Below are positions 49,442-60,252 of a stretch of DNA of 64,000 bases, one piece after another (the stretch's first letter is position 1; each line of letters starts with the position of its first letter). The stretch spans positions 443,521 to 507,520 of the forward strand of contig WIDE01000013.1 of NCBI GenBank assembly GCA_015039315.1. Reading direction: 5' to 3'. The notes beneath the pieces were generated by a model that saw only the letters and a list, made by a program, of their open reading frames with translations, searched no databases and had not been told where the DNA came from. This DNA comes from Clavulina sp. PMI_390. Its lineage: Eukaryota; Basidiomycota; Agaricomycetes; Cantharellales; Hydnaceae. A program made the translations under genes and the position numbers.

Positions 49442-49746
49442 TCTGTTCCTGCCGTCCTCTCCCTCATTTTCTATTCCCATCTGTGTTTTTCCTTATCTGC
49501 CTCACTTTTCTCGTCTCGCTTTCGACGCTGTAGCATCATCGTATACTAGCTTTGTTTCCACTATATTCCTTACAGGCTTGAATGGATACCTTTTCGCCTG
49601 ATAACCCCCAATTTGGCAGCCTGATCATTCTGTTTGGTGGTGCTTGATTCAACGCGGCGGCTCAGGTTTGACACCCTCGGTACAAGCTCTCCTTCTATCC
49701 TCCAACCTCCCGTTCTACACCTGTCTCACACGTCTCCAGCGCCGAC
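49442..49746. other. H2A 3' flank and promoter of first DUF1772-like gene
   Basis: This is pyrimidine-rich noncoding sequence between two plus-strand genes. No gene is seen. Confidence 0.35.
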
Positions 49747-50602
49747 ATGAGCAACATCTTCGTAACAGCCTCTCAGACCCTGCTGACTCCTTCGGTATTC
49801 GCTCTTGGCCTAGGCCTTGCTGGGTCCTCGTTCCATACCTTCGGCAACTTTGCAAACGAGGTAACTGGCATTGGAGCCATCCAAGCTAGCTCAGATATCC
49901 GCAAGGTTAACGGTATCAGCGTGTCCAGGTCTGTCGGTAAGTGTTCTCCATTCGGCTCGTGCTCTCGACATGAGCTTCACTTGATGGATGGTTGGTGCTG
50001 ATTCCGAGCTCTATAGAACTCTGGGGCATCTATTTCGACAAAGGAAAGGTGGGTGCATGTTCATCTCTCGTCAAAACCCTTGCACGCACGTTGGTACCAG
50101 GCTACTCACTGATGCTTGTAATGGGGCTTTGCTTTTTCCATATATAGCTCTGGTTTATTGGAGCGATCGCGCTCTCCCTTGTTGGATACGGTTCAGCTGC
50201 TGTGTACCTTCCAGGCGTCCGCGAGTACCTTTACGCTGCAATTGCTGCATCCGTCGGGTCTGGTGCCTCTGTTGCCCTCTGTACGTTCATCGTTCCTCGT
50301 CCCATTCAATTCCGGGATCGCCCAACCCCGCGGCCCCAGTGATGTAATTATCATTGACTCATTCGAACACAGTAATCCCCACCAACTCGCGCCTTCTGGA
50401 GATTCGCGAGAAGATTCATGAGGTTCGCGCTACACGTGCTCTGAGCGCGGAAGCGGGCAATGAGGGGGCTGAGCTCCTCAACGAGGCGGAGCAGAAGGAG
50501 GCGGCACAACTCGTTGCCACTTGGGCTCGTCTGCATCGTGTGCGCTTCGCGATCAACGCTATTGGTTGGGTTGCTGGTTTCTTGGCTGCTGTTGTCATTT
50601 GA
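49747..50602 (+). CDS. DUF1772-like four-helix membrane protein, copy 1
   Basis: Exons 49747-49936, 50017-50048, 50148-50280 and 50373-50602 give 194 aa in frame. Four hydrophobic segments are visible: PSVFALGLGLAGSSFHTFGN, LWFIGAIALSLVGYGSAAV, YLYAAIAASVGSGASVALL and INAIGWVAGFLAAVVI. The signature ELWGIYFDKGK lies between the first two, and IPTNSRLLEIRE with WARLHRVRFAIN lies before the last. The P-T-N-x-x-L and W-x-x-L-H-x-x-R pattern is that of the DUF1772/anthrone-oxygenase-like superfamily. Most fungal members have no known reaction, and no polyketide gene is nearby, so no enzymatic role is claimed. It is the first of three tandem paralogues and has a slightly longer N-terminus. Confidence 0.75.
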
Positions 50603-51047
50603 GATGATCATTTGCTTTGCGTGGCGCTCGCTGGGTGGGCTTTCGCAATGTTCATGTGGGGCCCCACACAATATGGCACAATACCATTGTAAGACCACGA
50701 TTAATTACTGGACTTGCTCAATCGTTTTGCGCATATAAATACTATCAACTGTAACCTTTGTACCATAAGGATGGTCGAGCTGTTGATTTGCAAATCTGCT
50801 GCAGTTGATAACTGAGCATACACCATGCGAGCGCGCGCCGATTGGCCACACCACACTCCACCCGGAATGGAGCACACCAGCTCCTTCCCTTATACATAAT
50901 CATATCTTGCGACTGAGTTGAAAGGAGAACTTGTGGCTTATAAGAACCCTCGCGATTACACGTCCCGCCTCCGCCTGCGTCGTCATCGTGAGCCGCTAGT
51001 TATCAACAACGTCATACAACTTCCACTCCCTCCCTACGACATACACG
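50603..51047. other. spacer between DUF1772-like copies 1 and 2
   Basis: This stretch holds the 3' flank of copy 1 and the promoter of copy 2, with no gene. A frame at 50918-51118 starts inside it but overlaps copy 2 out of frame and has no domain. Confidence 0.35.
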
Positions 51048-51923
51048 ATGTCTCCTGTTGGATCACTCTTTGCGCTTGGCCTCGGGCTCGCGGGCTCATC
51101 ATTCTTCACATTTGGTAATTTTGCGAATGGAGTGACGGGTATTGGAGCCATCCAAGCCAAGCCAGCTCTGCGCAAGCTGAACGCCATCAGTGTGTCCCAG
51201 CGTGTCGGTGAGTGTCCACTTAGGGCATCACAGAGGGTCTATTCCCTGTCCTATGCACAGGCCGTGGGGCAGACCCAATAGCTTGAAGGAGTTGGCTGAG
51301 CTTACTGTTTGTTGTTCTTCATGGTGCAGAACTGTGGGGGATCCAGTACGATCATGGAAAAGTGAGTTTAGGCCAGATCCCAACACCATGTAACACCTCG
51401 CTCCTCAGTCAATTTCGATGCTAATAATGAGGACACACCTGATTTTAGGTTTGGTTTCCTGTAGCGATTGTTACCTCCGTCATTGGGTATGGCTTTGCTG
51501 CCATAACCTTGGCTAACATCCGCCGCCTCCTCTTCACCGCCATCGGTGCATCGGTCCTTTCAGGAGCATTGATCGTAACCTGTATGCCTTCTCTCATCTT
51601 TCTCTATTCAGAGCTAGTGCTATACAAGCTGACCTCCTATGTCTCGTGCAGTGGCTCCGACGAACGCAAAGCTCGTCGCTCTGCGTGATGCTATCCATCA
51701 GCGCCGTTTCACGGATACTCCCCAACAGCAAACCAACCTGAGCGGAGACTCGGGTCTTTCTGATGCCAATATGCAGTATCCTGACAAAGTCGAGCTACTG
51801 AACGTGACCGAGCAAGAGACCGCGACAACACTAATCGTGAAATGGGGGTGGCTGCATCGCGCGAGAGTCTTGGCGAATTCTATTGGGTGGGTAGCGGGGT
51901 TCGCAGCTGCTGTCCTCGTCTAG
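51048..51923 (+). CDS. DUF1772-like membrane protein, copy 2
   Basis: Exons 51048-51207, 51330-51361, 51449-51581 and 51652-51923 give 198 aa. The frame reads MSPVGSLFALGLGLAGSSFF, ELWGIQYDHGK, VWFPVAIVTSVIGYGFAAI, LAPTNAKLVALRDAIHQRR and WGWLHRARVLANSIGWVAGF. Exons 2 and 3 have exactly the same lengths (32 and 133 nt) and phases as in the other two copies. The hydrophilic loop before the last helix is longer than in copy 1, with a Gln/Asp-rich insert. The gene is intact, with four predicted membrane helices. Confidence 0.75.
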
Positions 51924-52323
51924 AGGCGTTTGAGGTGGAGAGAAAGCACACAACAACTCTGTCAATCTATTACCTGTAACACCAAAATAAACATTCGACT
52001 TCTTTGTGTAATTTCTATGTATTTATGAGATCGGATTGTCTATGGCTCATTGAAGTCAACCGATGAAGGACTGAGCGGAAGCTATTGTTAACGCCAACTG
52101 TGTGCACAGTGCCACTGTGCAGTGATCGGCCACATTTTGCCCCAAATGATCCTGCTCTGCTCCTCCTCTGGGACACATTTACATCTTACTGAAACGCTTG
52201 AAGGAGATCGCAAAGAGCGCTTACACCTTGCGAAAACCCTCGTTATCACATATCCCACTTCCCAAGCGTTCTCAGCCCTCGTCATTGTGAACCCTCATAT
52301 CACATAACACTCTCGCAATAGTG
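51924..52323. other. spacer between DUF1772-like copies 2 and 3
   Basis: No gene is seen in these 400 bases, which should carry the promoter of copy 3. Confidence 0.35.
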
Positions 52324-53213
52324 ATGAGTCTCTCTTCGGGTCATATCTTCTCCCTTGGTCTCGGGTTTGCAGGCTCTTCTTTCTTCACCTTTGGCAGTTT
52401 CGCAAACGGGGTGGCTGGGATTGGAGCTATCCAAAATCCACACATACGCAGGTTGAATGATCTTAATATGTCTAAGTGCATCGGTAAGTGCCTGCATAGT
52501 AGCCTGAAAAGCACTACATACTTGGCCGGATGTCTGGTGCAGCTCAGGCATGGTAGTTCTGGCAGGAAGGTCGAGGCATTGTGAGCTCATATTGAATCGC
52601 TGGTCCTGTTGTAGAAATATGGGGCATTCAGGTTGATCATGGAAAAGTGAGCATCACTTGAATAAAGGGTGTCCTTCTCTTGACCTGCCAGATGCACTTG
52701 ATCCCGATACCTGGTCAATGATCATCCCTAGTACTGGTACCCAATGTCGGTTGTTATCTCCGTCATCGGGTATGGCTCAGCAGCGATATCCTTACCCGAG
52801 GTCCGGCCTCTTCTCCTCACTGCCATCGGCGCGTCCATCTTGTCAGGAGCCTTGACCATTATCAGTATGCTCATTTTCTCCTTCCTATTTCACAAGTGAA
52901 ATTCATGGCCTGAAAGCTCACGCTCTGCATTTATGTAGTAGTTCCGACATATATAACTCTTCTTACTTTGCGTGGTGCCGTCCACCGGCGGCGTTCCGAG
53001 TATATTCATCAGGTCTCAGAACAGCGACTCGACACCGGGGATATCCTCGCTGACACCACCATGGAGCACTACAATGAAGTTGAACTGCTCAATGAGACAG
53101 AGCAAGAAGTGGCTAGGACGACCATTTCAAAATGGGGTCGGTTACATCGTTTGAGAGCCTTGATAAATTCTGCGGGGTGGATCGCTGGATTTGCCGCCAC
53201 TATTCTTGTCTGA
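52324..53213 (+). CDS. DUF1772-like membrane protein, copy 3
   Basis: Exons 52324-52483, 52615-52646, 52732-52864 and 52939-53213 give 199 aa. It reads MSLSSGHIFSLGLGFAGSSF, EIWGIQVDHGK, YWYPMSVVISVIGYGSAAIS, IVPTYITLLTLRGAVHRRR and WGRLHRLRALINSAGWIAGF. Exon 1 (160 nt), exon 2 (32 nt) and exon 3 (133 nt) match copy 2 exactly. The PTN motif of the family is PTY here, and the second helix starts with YWYP. Despite the drift there is no frameshift or stop, so the copy is under constraint or young. It is the last recognisable gene before a 4-kb empty stretch. Confidence 0.75.
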
Positions 53214-56200
53214 GGATATCCAAATGTCATAGGAATAGTAGTGTCCGGCTGCCTGGTGATGAGAAAAACCAGAATGACCAGTCACCGGCCTCGTCAAGAC
53301 ATAGCATGAGGATCACCTAGACCAAATATATTTTAAAGCTTCTGTCGGTTTTTCAAGCTCTTTCCTCAACGAAGACTCGGTATCAAATCTATACCCGGAG
53401 CTCATGCATGCAGCACTCCCAATGGTATCTGTGACGCCGGTAGATGGGCCGGCATTTCCAGCTATGTTGGTTGGTCAACGGTGGAGATGGTGCCAGAAGT
53501 CTCATCCTTTCGGCAGCTGCCCCTTTCGATCCACGCCAGTTTTCAATAAACACTTTTTGGGGGTATTCTCGGGCCATTGTCGGAAGGGTGCTTCAAAAAT
53601 GCACCGAGGATCGCGGTTTTTCACGACGCAGTACAGAAGTTTCCCGTCGGCCGAGAACACCTGCGAGTACGCTATGACCATAATCACAAGGCTTCCGTGA
53701 GACTATACCACAGAATCCTTGCTGCGCTCATTCTACAGTAGAAGGCGAAAGGCTAAATGGCGGGAAAATAGTAGTAGCCCAAGACGTCTGGGTGGGGTGG
53801 AACGGTCGATAGGCTACTACGCATCTGGCGACTGACTGGGCTCGAAACGCCTGACAGCTTCGCTCCACTAGGAGCCGAAGAGCGTTGATTCCCACGAGAG
53901 ATCACTCCACAACAGGTCCAGAACGATGGTGGGTCTAGTGCGGAAAAGTGGCCCATTCGCCCTTTTCCGCAGCTCACGACACCGCCAAAGCGCGCCTTGC
54001 TGGCGGCTCTCGGCTCATTCGCAAAGAACTCTTCTCACCGGTGGCAATAGCGCGTCAATCACGTAGTGACTATCCAAAAGTCGTAAAACCCGACGCGGGA
54101 TTCCGTAGGATTTGCATTCGTGGTCGTGTGTTCCCCAACGCAACTCTCAGCTCTCTCTCTCCTTCTCACATCACACGGTCCAGACCGTATAGAAGTCTGG
54201 AAACTGGCGCTGATTGCCATCATTGTTGCCAGGGGTAGAAGCGTTGACATGAATGAGAAGGGCTGGAGCGCACCTGCTGACTGCGTCGCGATGTGCATTC
54301 ATCGTCATGCGCGGAGCGCGAATGCGTGCCAGTGCTGCATATACTTACGTAGACAGTCACGTTATGAGCTTGTCGGACCATCCGTCAGGTGACTGGTTTA
54401 AGCCACGCCCAACGGTCATCATGTCTGATGTCACTTTTTAACTCGAGCTCTCGGGATGAATGAATCACACCTGCTGACTTGACTCGCAAGCCGTCCTCTC
54501 AGAGTCAGAACTGCGTATCTAAAACCGGACCGAATGTGCGAGGCCGTCTCGTGAGCAGCGTTGAGATGAATATATGCCCCACGGTCCATTTTTGTTTTAT
54601 TTTATTTATTTTCTAGGGTCGGTCGATCGTAAGATGCTTTGGCGCGGACCTCACATGACGCTCCTCACGCGACCATGACCTGGAAGAGAGAACCACAAGA
54701 CTCGGACCAAGAATAATCTGCGTAATAGCGAACAGAAGCAAGAGGTAGAAGGCCGACGAGCGTGATTTCGGGTGAGATTGATTAATCGCAATTTTGGAGA
54801 AAAAAAAAATTTGGCGTGGTCACAAGCAGTCGTCTTTATGGACTATCGCTAGGAGAAACAGAGAGACAAAGTCGACTGCGGACGCCCGATGTCCCCAGGA
54901 AGACAAAGTCCTGTCATATGATCGACATGTGTGAACACGGAGTTCCTCCGTGTCGTCGGCGCGCGCGAAAAGAGACCAGAACATCCGTCATCAATCGTCA
55001 TCGTGACGCGCAAAGGAGGGATGAGATATTCGCAAAAAATTCCCTCCGATATCATCACGGGTTGTACATATATTTATTTGAATTTCGCCGTTTTTGTTCT
55101 TCTTTCCCATAAGAAGTGTGCTCGCTTGAGCGATCTCGGTGTGAAGTGAGCGAGTGATTGAGCGGTACCGGTGGGTGGTGAATCTGGTCCGTGCCAAGCT
55201 CGACTGGTGGATTTGAATGCCGCACACACCCAGTGTGATGGTATCGCACCTCACATACGCGTGTGCATATGTGGCTGAGAACAAAGAAGATCAACAAATC
55301 GATCGCTGAAGGGGGGTGCTTCGCATTTGTCTTGCAGATCGATGCAACAGAAAAAAAGTACAGCATGATTGCGGGTCGCGAATAATCACTGGCACCGGGC
55401 GAAAAGACCTCTATAGCCTCCCAGCCCAAGAAGACTATACTGACGATCGTCGGTTGAGCGGGCGCGCTGGGAGGAACGTCATCCGACAAAAGGAATTGGA
55501 TTTTTGACAAGATTGTGTACGGTGGAGGCTTCTTTATTTCAGATGGGCAGTCGTCGGTATTAATCTTGTTCCATCCAATGAACAAGGGCAAAAGTTCAAG
55601 GCACGCACACATAGTGACTCGATAGTAGATAGTAGCCAAAGATACCGGTGTGGGAAGTCTGTATGTGTGTTGTTGAGGAGCAAATCAGCTTCATTTACGC
55701 CGCAACCCTCTCCCTCAGGCCGGTGGCTCACTCCGCCGTTGCGGCTGGGGGTGGTGCCACAGACGTCGGCCGACGGCGAGCGAACGAGGGAATAACGATA
55801 GGACCGGGAATAAGGGAGCGCCGGGAAAAACCGTGAAAAAAGGACGGATGATGAGGTGGTGATTCAGCATACCCGCGATCAAGGGGAGGCGGGACGCGGC
55901 AAGGGCGGGGGCGGGGTGGTGCGGATATACAAATGAGCGCGTCAATGGTCTGATGCGTGATCATTGGGCTATGTCACTGATTGTAGAATCACCAGCTGCG
56001 GGAGAAACGATGCAGGAGGAAGAGGGGGGTGATCCTCGGGAGGTGCGGGCGGCCATGGTACTCGGACAGCGGGGGCTGGGAAGGGAGCATCCTTTCCCAG
56101 GTATTATAGATAGATGCACAGACGAGCATGGTAGGAGCGGTGGCTGTTTGCGAGCAGCCACGGAATTTCTTCGTGAATGAGAAGGCCGATTATCGCGAGG

Positions 56201-57437
56201 CAAACGAATATTTGTGCACAAAGAATTGTAGGCTACGATAGGAACGATCGACACAATTAGATGCGATAGACTTGGCGAGCTCGGCGCGGGCAGAGCAATC
56301 AAAGTGGCATTCAGACAGAGATGCAAAAACCAAAAAGGATCGGCAAGGGAGAGGCAAAACGGGGCATGTGGGGCGTCCTACGCGAACTTCTTTTGCGCGT
56401 TCTTTTGGTTGTGTTGGAGATATGAAGGGCAAGCAGGTGATTTCTCGCAGTGCGGATTCAAGAGAGACGTTGTGCTTCCGCTGCCGATCGATTCAGGGGG
56501 GAACAATCTACGTGCTCAAGCCGTGATTGTGCCTTGGGGCTCGCTGTCATAAGAGTAACGTACTATTGACAATCGAACACTTTTATTTTTTTGAACCCCG
56601 CCGCGCGGCTGTGCTTCTTGTGAGGTACAAGATGATGGCGATCCACGCGGCGGGGAGGAGTAAGGGAAGAGAAGACTCATATCCGTTGGTTGGAGCGCTG
56701 GAAGGGGACATTGATTAAGCGCATGGGGGAGGTGGGTCTGATCTCAACCGACGTCATGCTAGTCACACGGAAAAACAGCACTGCGCTCATTTGGCGATGA
56801 GAGAAAGGGAGAAAAAAAGGGAAAAGCTCGCGAGAGGGAAGGATGATACGCGTGTGGCGGCGGAGGCCTTAAGGCTGTTCACTAAGGGGTCCAGTTGATG
56901 CAAAGGGGGATAGCAGCGGCTGAAACAGACGCTCTTTTTTTGCCTGTCGGATGTTGCGTCGTCGGCATTTAGCAGTGGCGACTGTCGTACCATTCTACCG
57001 TAACGGAAGCGACACATGATCATCGCCATCATCGTTGCTCGATAGTAATTCCTACGGGTGCATTTTTTCTATTTACATATTCGCATCATATGTCATTGTG
57101 TGGTGTTTCGGATTTGGGAATGAAAGAGCCGACCAGGGGGGTGGCACGTGAGCGACACTCAAAGGTTCTAGAGTCGGTCGTTTCTCCTTTTTCTTGAATC
57201 CATAAACACAACTGCCATCCACCATCTGCTCGCTCAGTCGTCCTCGTCGTCGCTGAGCTCTCCCCAGTGGTCGTTGCAAGTACCTCCCTCTCCCCCCCCT
57301 ACATCGTCGGAATCCCTCGGGTGTGTATTTGACCCGGTTTTTTCCCGCTAAAGCACCCTCGACCCCATCCAGCCATCCCATCCCATCCGTTCCCCTCCTC
57401 CCCATACCCGCCGAGAAGCCTGCTTCGGACGCGCTCA
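53214..57437. other. 4.2-kb stretch without recognisable genes
   Basis: Both strands carry many frames of 60-195 codons (for example 55055-55639 minus), but they lack domains, consistent splice chains and coding-like composition. A T-rich run (TTTTGTTTTATTTTATTTA, about 54592-54610) and an A-run at 54800-54810 are present. The last about 200 bases before 57438 are CT-rich and look like the leader of the next gene. It could hold long regulatory or noncoding transcripts. Confidence 0.4.
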
Positions 57438-59749
57438 ATGGAGTCCTCATCCTCAACTACTATCACTGAGCAGCAGCCCTCAATACCCATCGCTGCCCCC
57501 CGCCCAAGACTGCCTCACCATGGCATTCTTATGCGCTCCCCATCCACAGACTCGGTCAAGCATTGCGTCAAGTTTGCCCAATGCGACCCCCAGATCTTCG
57601 AGATCGAATCTTGGGACCGCTCCCCATGCCCCGTTACCCCCAAACTCACCTACCGGTCAGCAGACTTGGATTCAACTCTTGTTGTTTTCTCGCTAACGTT
57701 CTTCCTCCCCTCCCCCCCTCCCTCCCCCGCGCAATTTTTGTTCACGCGACTCGTGCTTTCACCCCCATTGCTTTCTTGCGTCCACCGAAACCCCTCGCGA
57801 TAACGATCCTGGCATTCTTCACTCTATGCTCGCATGTTTCGTGCATGTGCCACCGCCTCCATTGGCCCATGGGTGACTCGGTCGGTGACGGTGACAATCA
57901 TCGCCTGATTCTGATATCATGCACCTCCTCCCCAATCCGGTAATCCACCAACAACCACATCCACGATGATGATGATAATCTCTCTGGCGACCCATCGCAA
58001 TCGCAATGGTTGCCAACGATCAACAGCGATCTGGTCGAACTCAAGCAACTCGAGCTGGACAAGGTGCCACTCAGCCCATTCAAGAGTCTCGCCGATCTCC
58101 CCATGCCCATAGGCCTTCCGCGCGTTCGCGTTGGTCTCCAACCCATCTTTGACTCTCCTCCCAAGTCCCCCAGCGCATCTCCCTCGTCATCATCTAGTTC
58201 GATCGCATCATCTGTGCCAGCTCCAGCCCTGCATCCGAACACTCCAACCTCCACCCCATTAGACACACCTCCTCGCACTCAGTCCCCCCAGCCCGGCTCC
58301 AATGTTAATTCTCCCTCTGGAGCCGCTGCCCCAACCCCGGCTCGCAATGGGAATCCATACAATGGAAATTCAGTGCTAATGATGCGCCGATCGTACTCTT
58401 CGTCATCAGCCTCTCGCCTAGCCAAGACGACGACACCGTCATCCACGTCGTCTCCAGCACCCGCTGCATCCCACATCCCTCCTCCCGTACCATTGTCATA
58501 CGCGACAGGTACGTCCACTACTACAATCAGCAGTAGTGGGGCAACGACCGCAATGTGCCACAAATCCTCCCCCCTCTCACAGCCGCCCTCAACATCCCCA
58601 TCCCCCACGGATCCTGCTTTTGTTCCTCTGCCAACCTCTCCTACGTCCCCTGCATCAGGGTCCCATCCTGCCCTCGACCTTGCCTCCACCCTCCTCAGCC
58701 AGCGTACCCCCGGACCCCTTAATGATTCTGCTTTCCCCGATGCTCTCCGCACCACTACTACCACCGTCAGCACCTCTCCCCCCAAAGCAACTCTTGCTCC
58801 TCCCTCCAACCTATCGGCAGCCCAACAAAAGCTCGCCAAGAAGATGGGCGGCTTCCAATTCATGCCTTTGTTGAATCAGGAGTCTACCCCTTCATCATCT
58901 GTGGCCAGCTCGGTAGCCAACTCGGTCGAGCCCACTCCCGCGCCATCACCTATTGTACCTGCCACCCCCCAGAACGAGCCCGAGGCAGGGGCAAAGGAGG
59001 AACCCGCGAAGGAGACGGAGACGGAGACGGCATCACAACCAACTCCGATCGTCACGCTGACGAAAGTCGAGTTGCTCGAACCATCACACGACGACGAGCA
59101 CGAAGCGGATCACGAAGACACAGATGACGAGCATGATCGCCCACTTGTCATGTCGCGTACTCCTGCGCCCGGTACGCTGCGGTTCAAGCTCTCCAAGCTG
59201 CCGTCTGCTCAGGGTGATGCGGACAATGACAGTCCCACTAGCCCTGAGCCTCACTCACGGCCAACGAAGAAAACTCCTCGTGCGCCACCGAGTGAAGCTA
59301 ATACGGACACGGACACTGAGAGCACGCTCCATTCCGAGTTTGACCACCATGATATGGATTTGGACATGGATGTGGACATGGACACGCGTACCGAGGTGGA
59401 TGAACATGAGCACATGGTTGGCGAACATGAGATGGAGGACGATCCTCTTCGGAGAGAATTTGAGGGCGAGTTTGGTTATGATCTCGGTCCTAGACACGGG
59501 CACGAGGAGCCCGTGGAGCCGGACGAGCCCCACGAACCAGACCTTTCCTTGACGGACGGTCAGAGTGGAGGGAGCAAGTTGGCCAGTAGCGCGTCTACTG
59601 CTACCATCACTGCTCCCTCCCCTTCGTACTTTTCTTCGCCTTCCTCTCCAGTAGCGCGTCTACTGCTACCATCACTGCTCCCTCCCCTTCGTACTTTTCT
59701 TCGCCTTCCTCTGCCTCTCTCACTCCTACCCAGACGAGTGAGGATCTAG
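57438..59749 (+). CDS. Ser/Pro/Thr-rich fungal protein with VKFA..WDRSP motif, frame-shifted end
   Basis: Exon 1 57438-57655 (ATG, MESSSSTTITEQQPSIPI) joins through a 371-nt intron to 58027-59749, giving 646 aa. The N-terminal block HGILMRSPSTDSVKHCVKFA, IFEIESWDRSPCPVTP and KLTYRDLVELKQLELDKVPL is ordered and acidic/hydrophobic. VKFA fits the RVxF pattern used to dock protein phosphatase 1, which is only a guess here. The rest is disordered: Ser/Pro-rich, then Asp/Glu/His-rich (DHHDMDLDMDVDMDT). At 59648 a perfect 65-bp tandem duplication throws the frame into VARLLLPSLLPP and an early stop. The family is unknown to me. Confidence 0.65.
57656..58026 (+). other. 371-nt intron with AG-free zone
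   Basis: The donor is GTCAGC and the acceptor is CAACAG. No AG dinucleotide occurs between 57664 and 58024. A CTAAC candidate branch site near 57693 is followed by a strong pyrimidine tract (57701-57728). Joining 57655 to 58027 keeps the frame (TY-R-DLVEL). Confidence 0.7.
59583..59712 (+). repeat. perfect 65-bp tandem duplication
   Basis: Positions 59583-59647 and 59648-59712 are identical over 65 bases. The unit is not a multiple of three, so the second copy shifts the reading frame of the host gene. Confidence 0.97.
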
Positions 59750-60252
59750 AACTCGGCAAGACCACTGTGAAGATGTTCTTGGACGGAATTGATACGCCCA
59801 CGAGCAGCTCCACCAGCACAAGTCCTGGTAACTCACCTCCCCACCACGACGACGCTGCTCTCCCCGCTCTGTCTCCCAAGGACAAGGAACAGCAGGCCCT
59901 TGCGAAACTCCGCTCGCTCGCCGCTTCCCCCTCAGCGGACCTGAAGAACATTGTGGTCGTCGACCAGGACGTGTTTGTGCGCATGTCGACCGCGCGCGCG
60001 ATGGTGCAGAAGCGGGACGGCGTGTTTGACGATGCGCGTCCGAGTGCCTTGGGTGACCGGGTGCTCACCAAGGGCAAGTTGACAGAGAAGGAGAAGGCGA
60101 GCGCTGAGGAACGGCGCTTCAAAGTTACCAGCCCACCTGCGACCCCTGATGCGAAGGGTGCTATGGGCGGTAATGCTGCCGCCGCCGCCACCAGCGCTGG
60201 ACCGCTGAGCCCCACTAGCCCCGGGAGTGCTTGGGAGAATGTTGCTTGGTAA
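59713..60252 (+). pseudogene. displaced C-terminal coding region of the 57.4-kb gene
   Basis: Read in the frame that the gene would have with a single 65-bp unit, this stretch is open to TAA at 60252. It includes SEDLELGKTTVKMFLDGIDT, SPKDKEQQALAKLRSLAA, LKNIVVVDQDVFVRMSTARA, MVQKRDGVFDD and the end SAWENVAW. It overlaps the shifted frame up to 59749. The ordered helical content suggests a real functional tail that the current frame does not reach. No separate promoter or ATG start near 59713 is evident; the first ATG in this frame is at about 59773. Confidence 0.75.

Noticed and set aside
49747..53213. Secondary-metabolite cluster with anthrone oxygenases
   Set aside because: There is no polyketide synthase or tailoring gene nearby, and superfamily resemblance alone does not support that reaction.
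55055..55639. 194-codon minus-strand frame in the gene-empty stretch
   Set aside because: It has no domain, unlikely composition and no splice context; it is probably chance.
58279..58863. 194-codon minus-strand frame
   Set aside because: It is a shadow of the Ser/Pro/Thr-rich gene on the plus strand.
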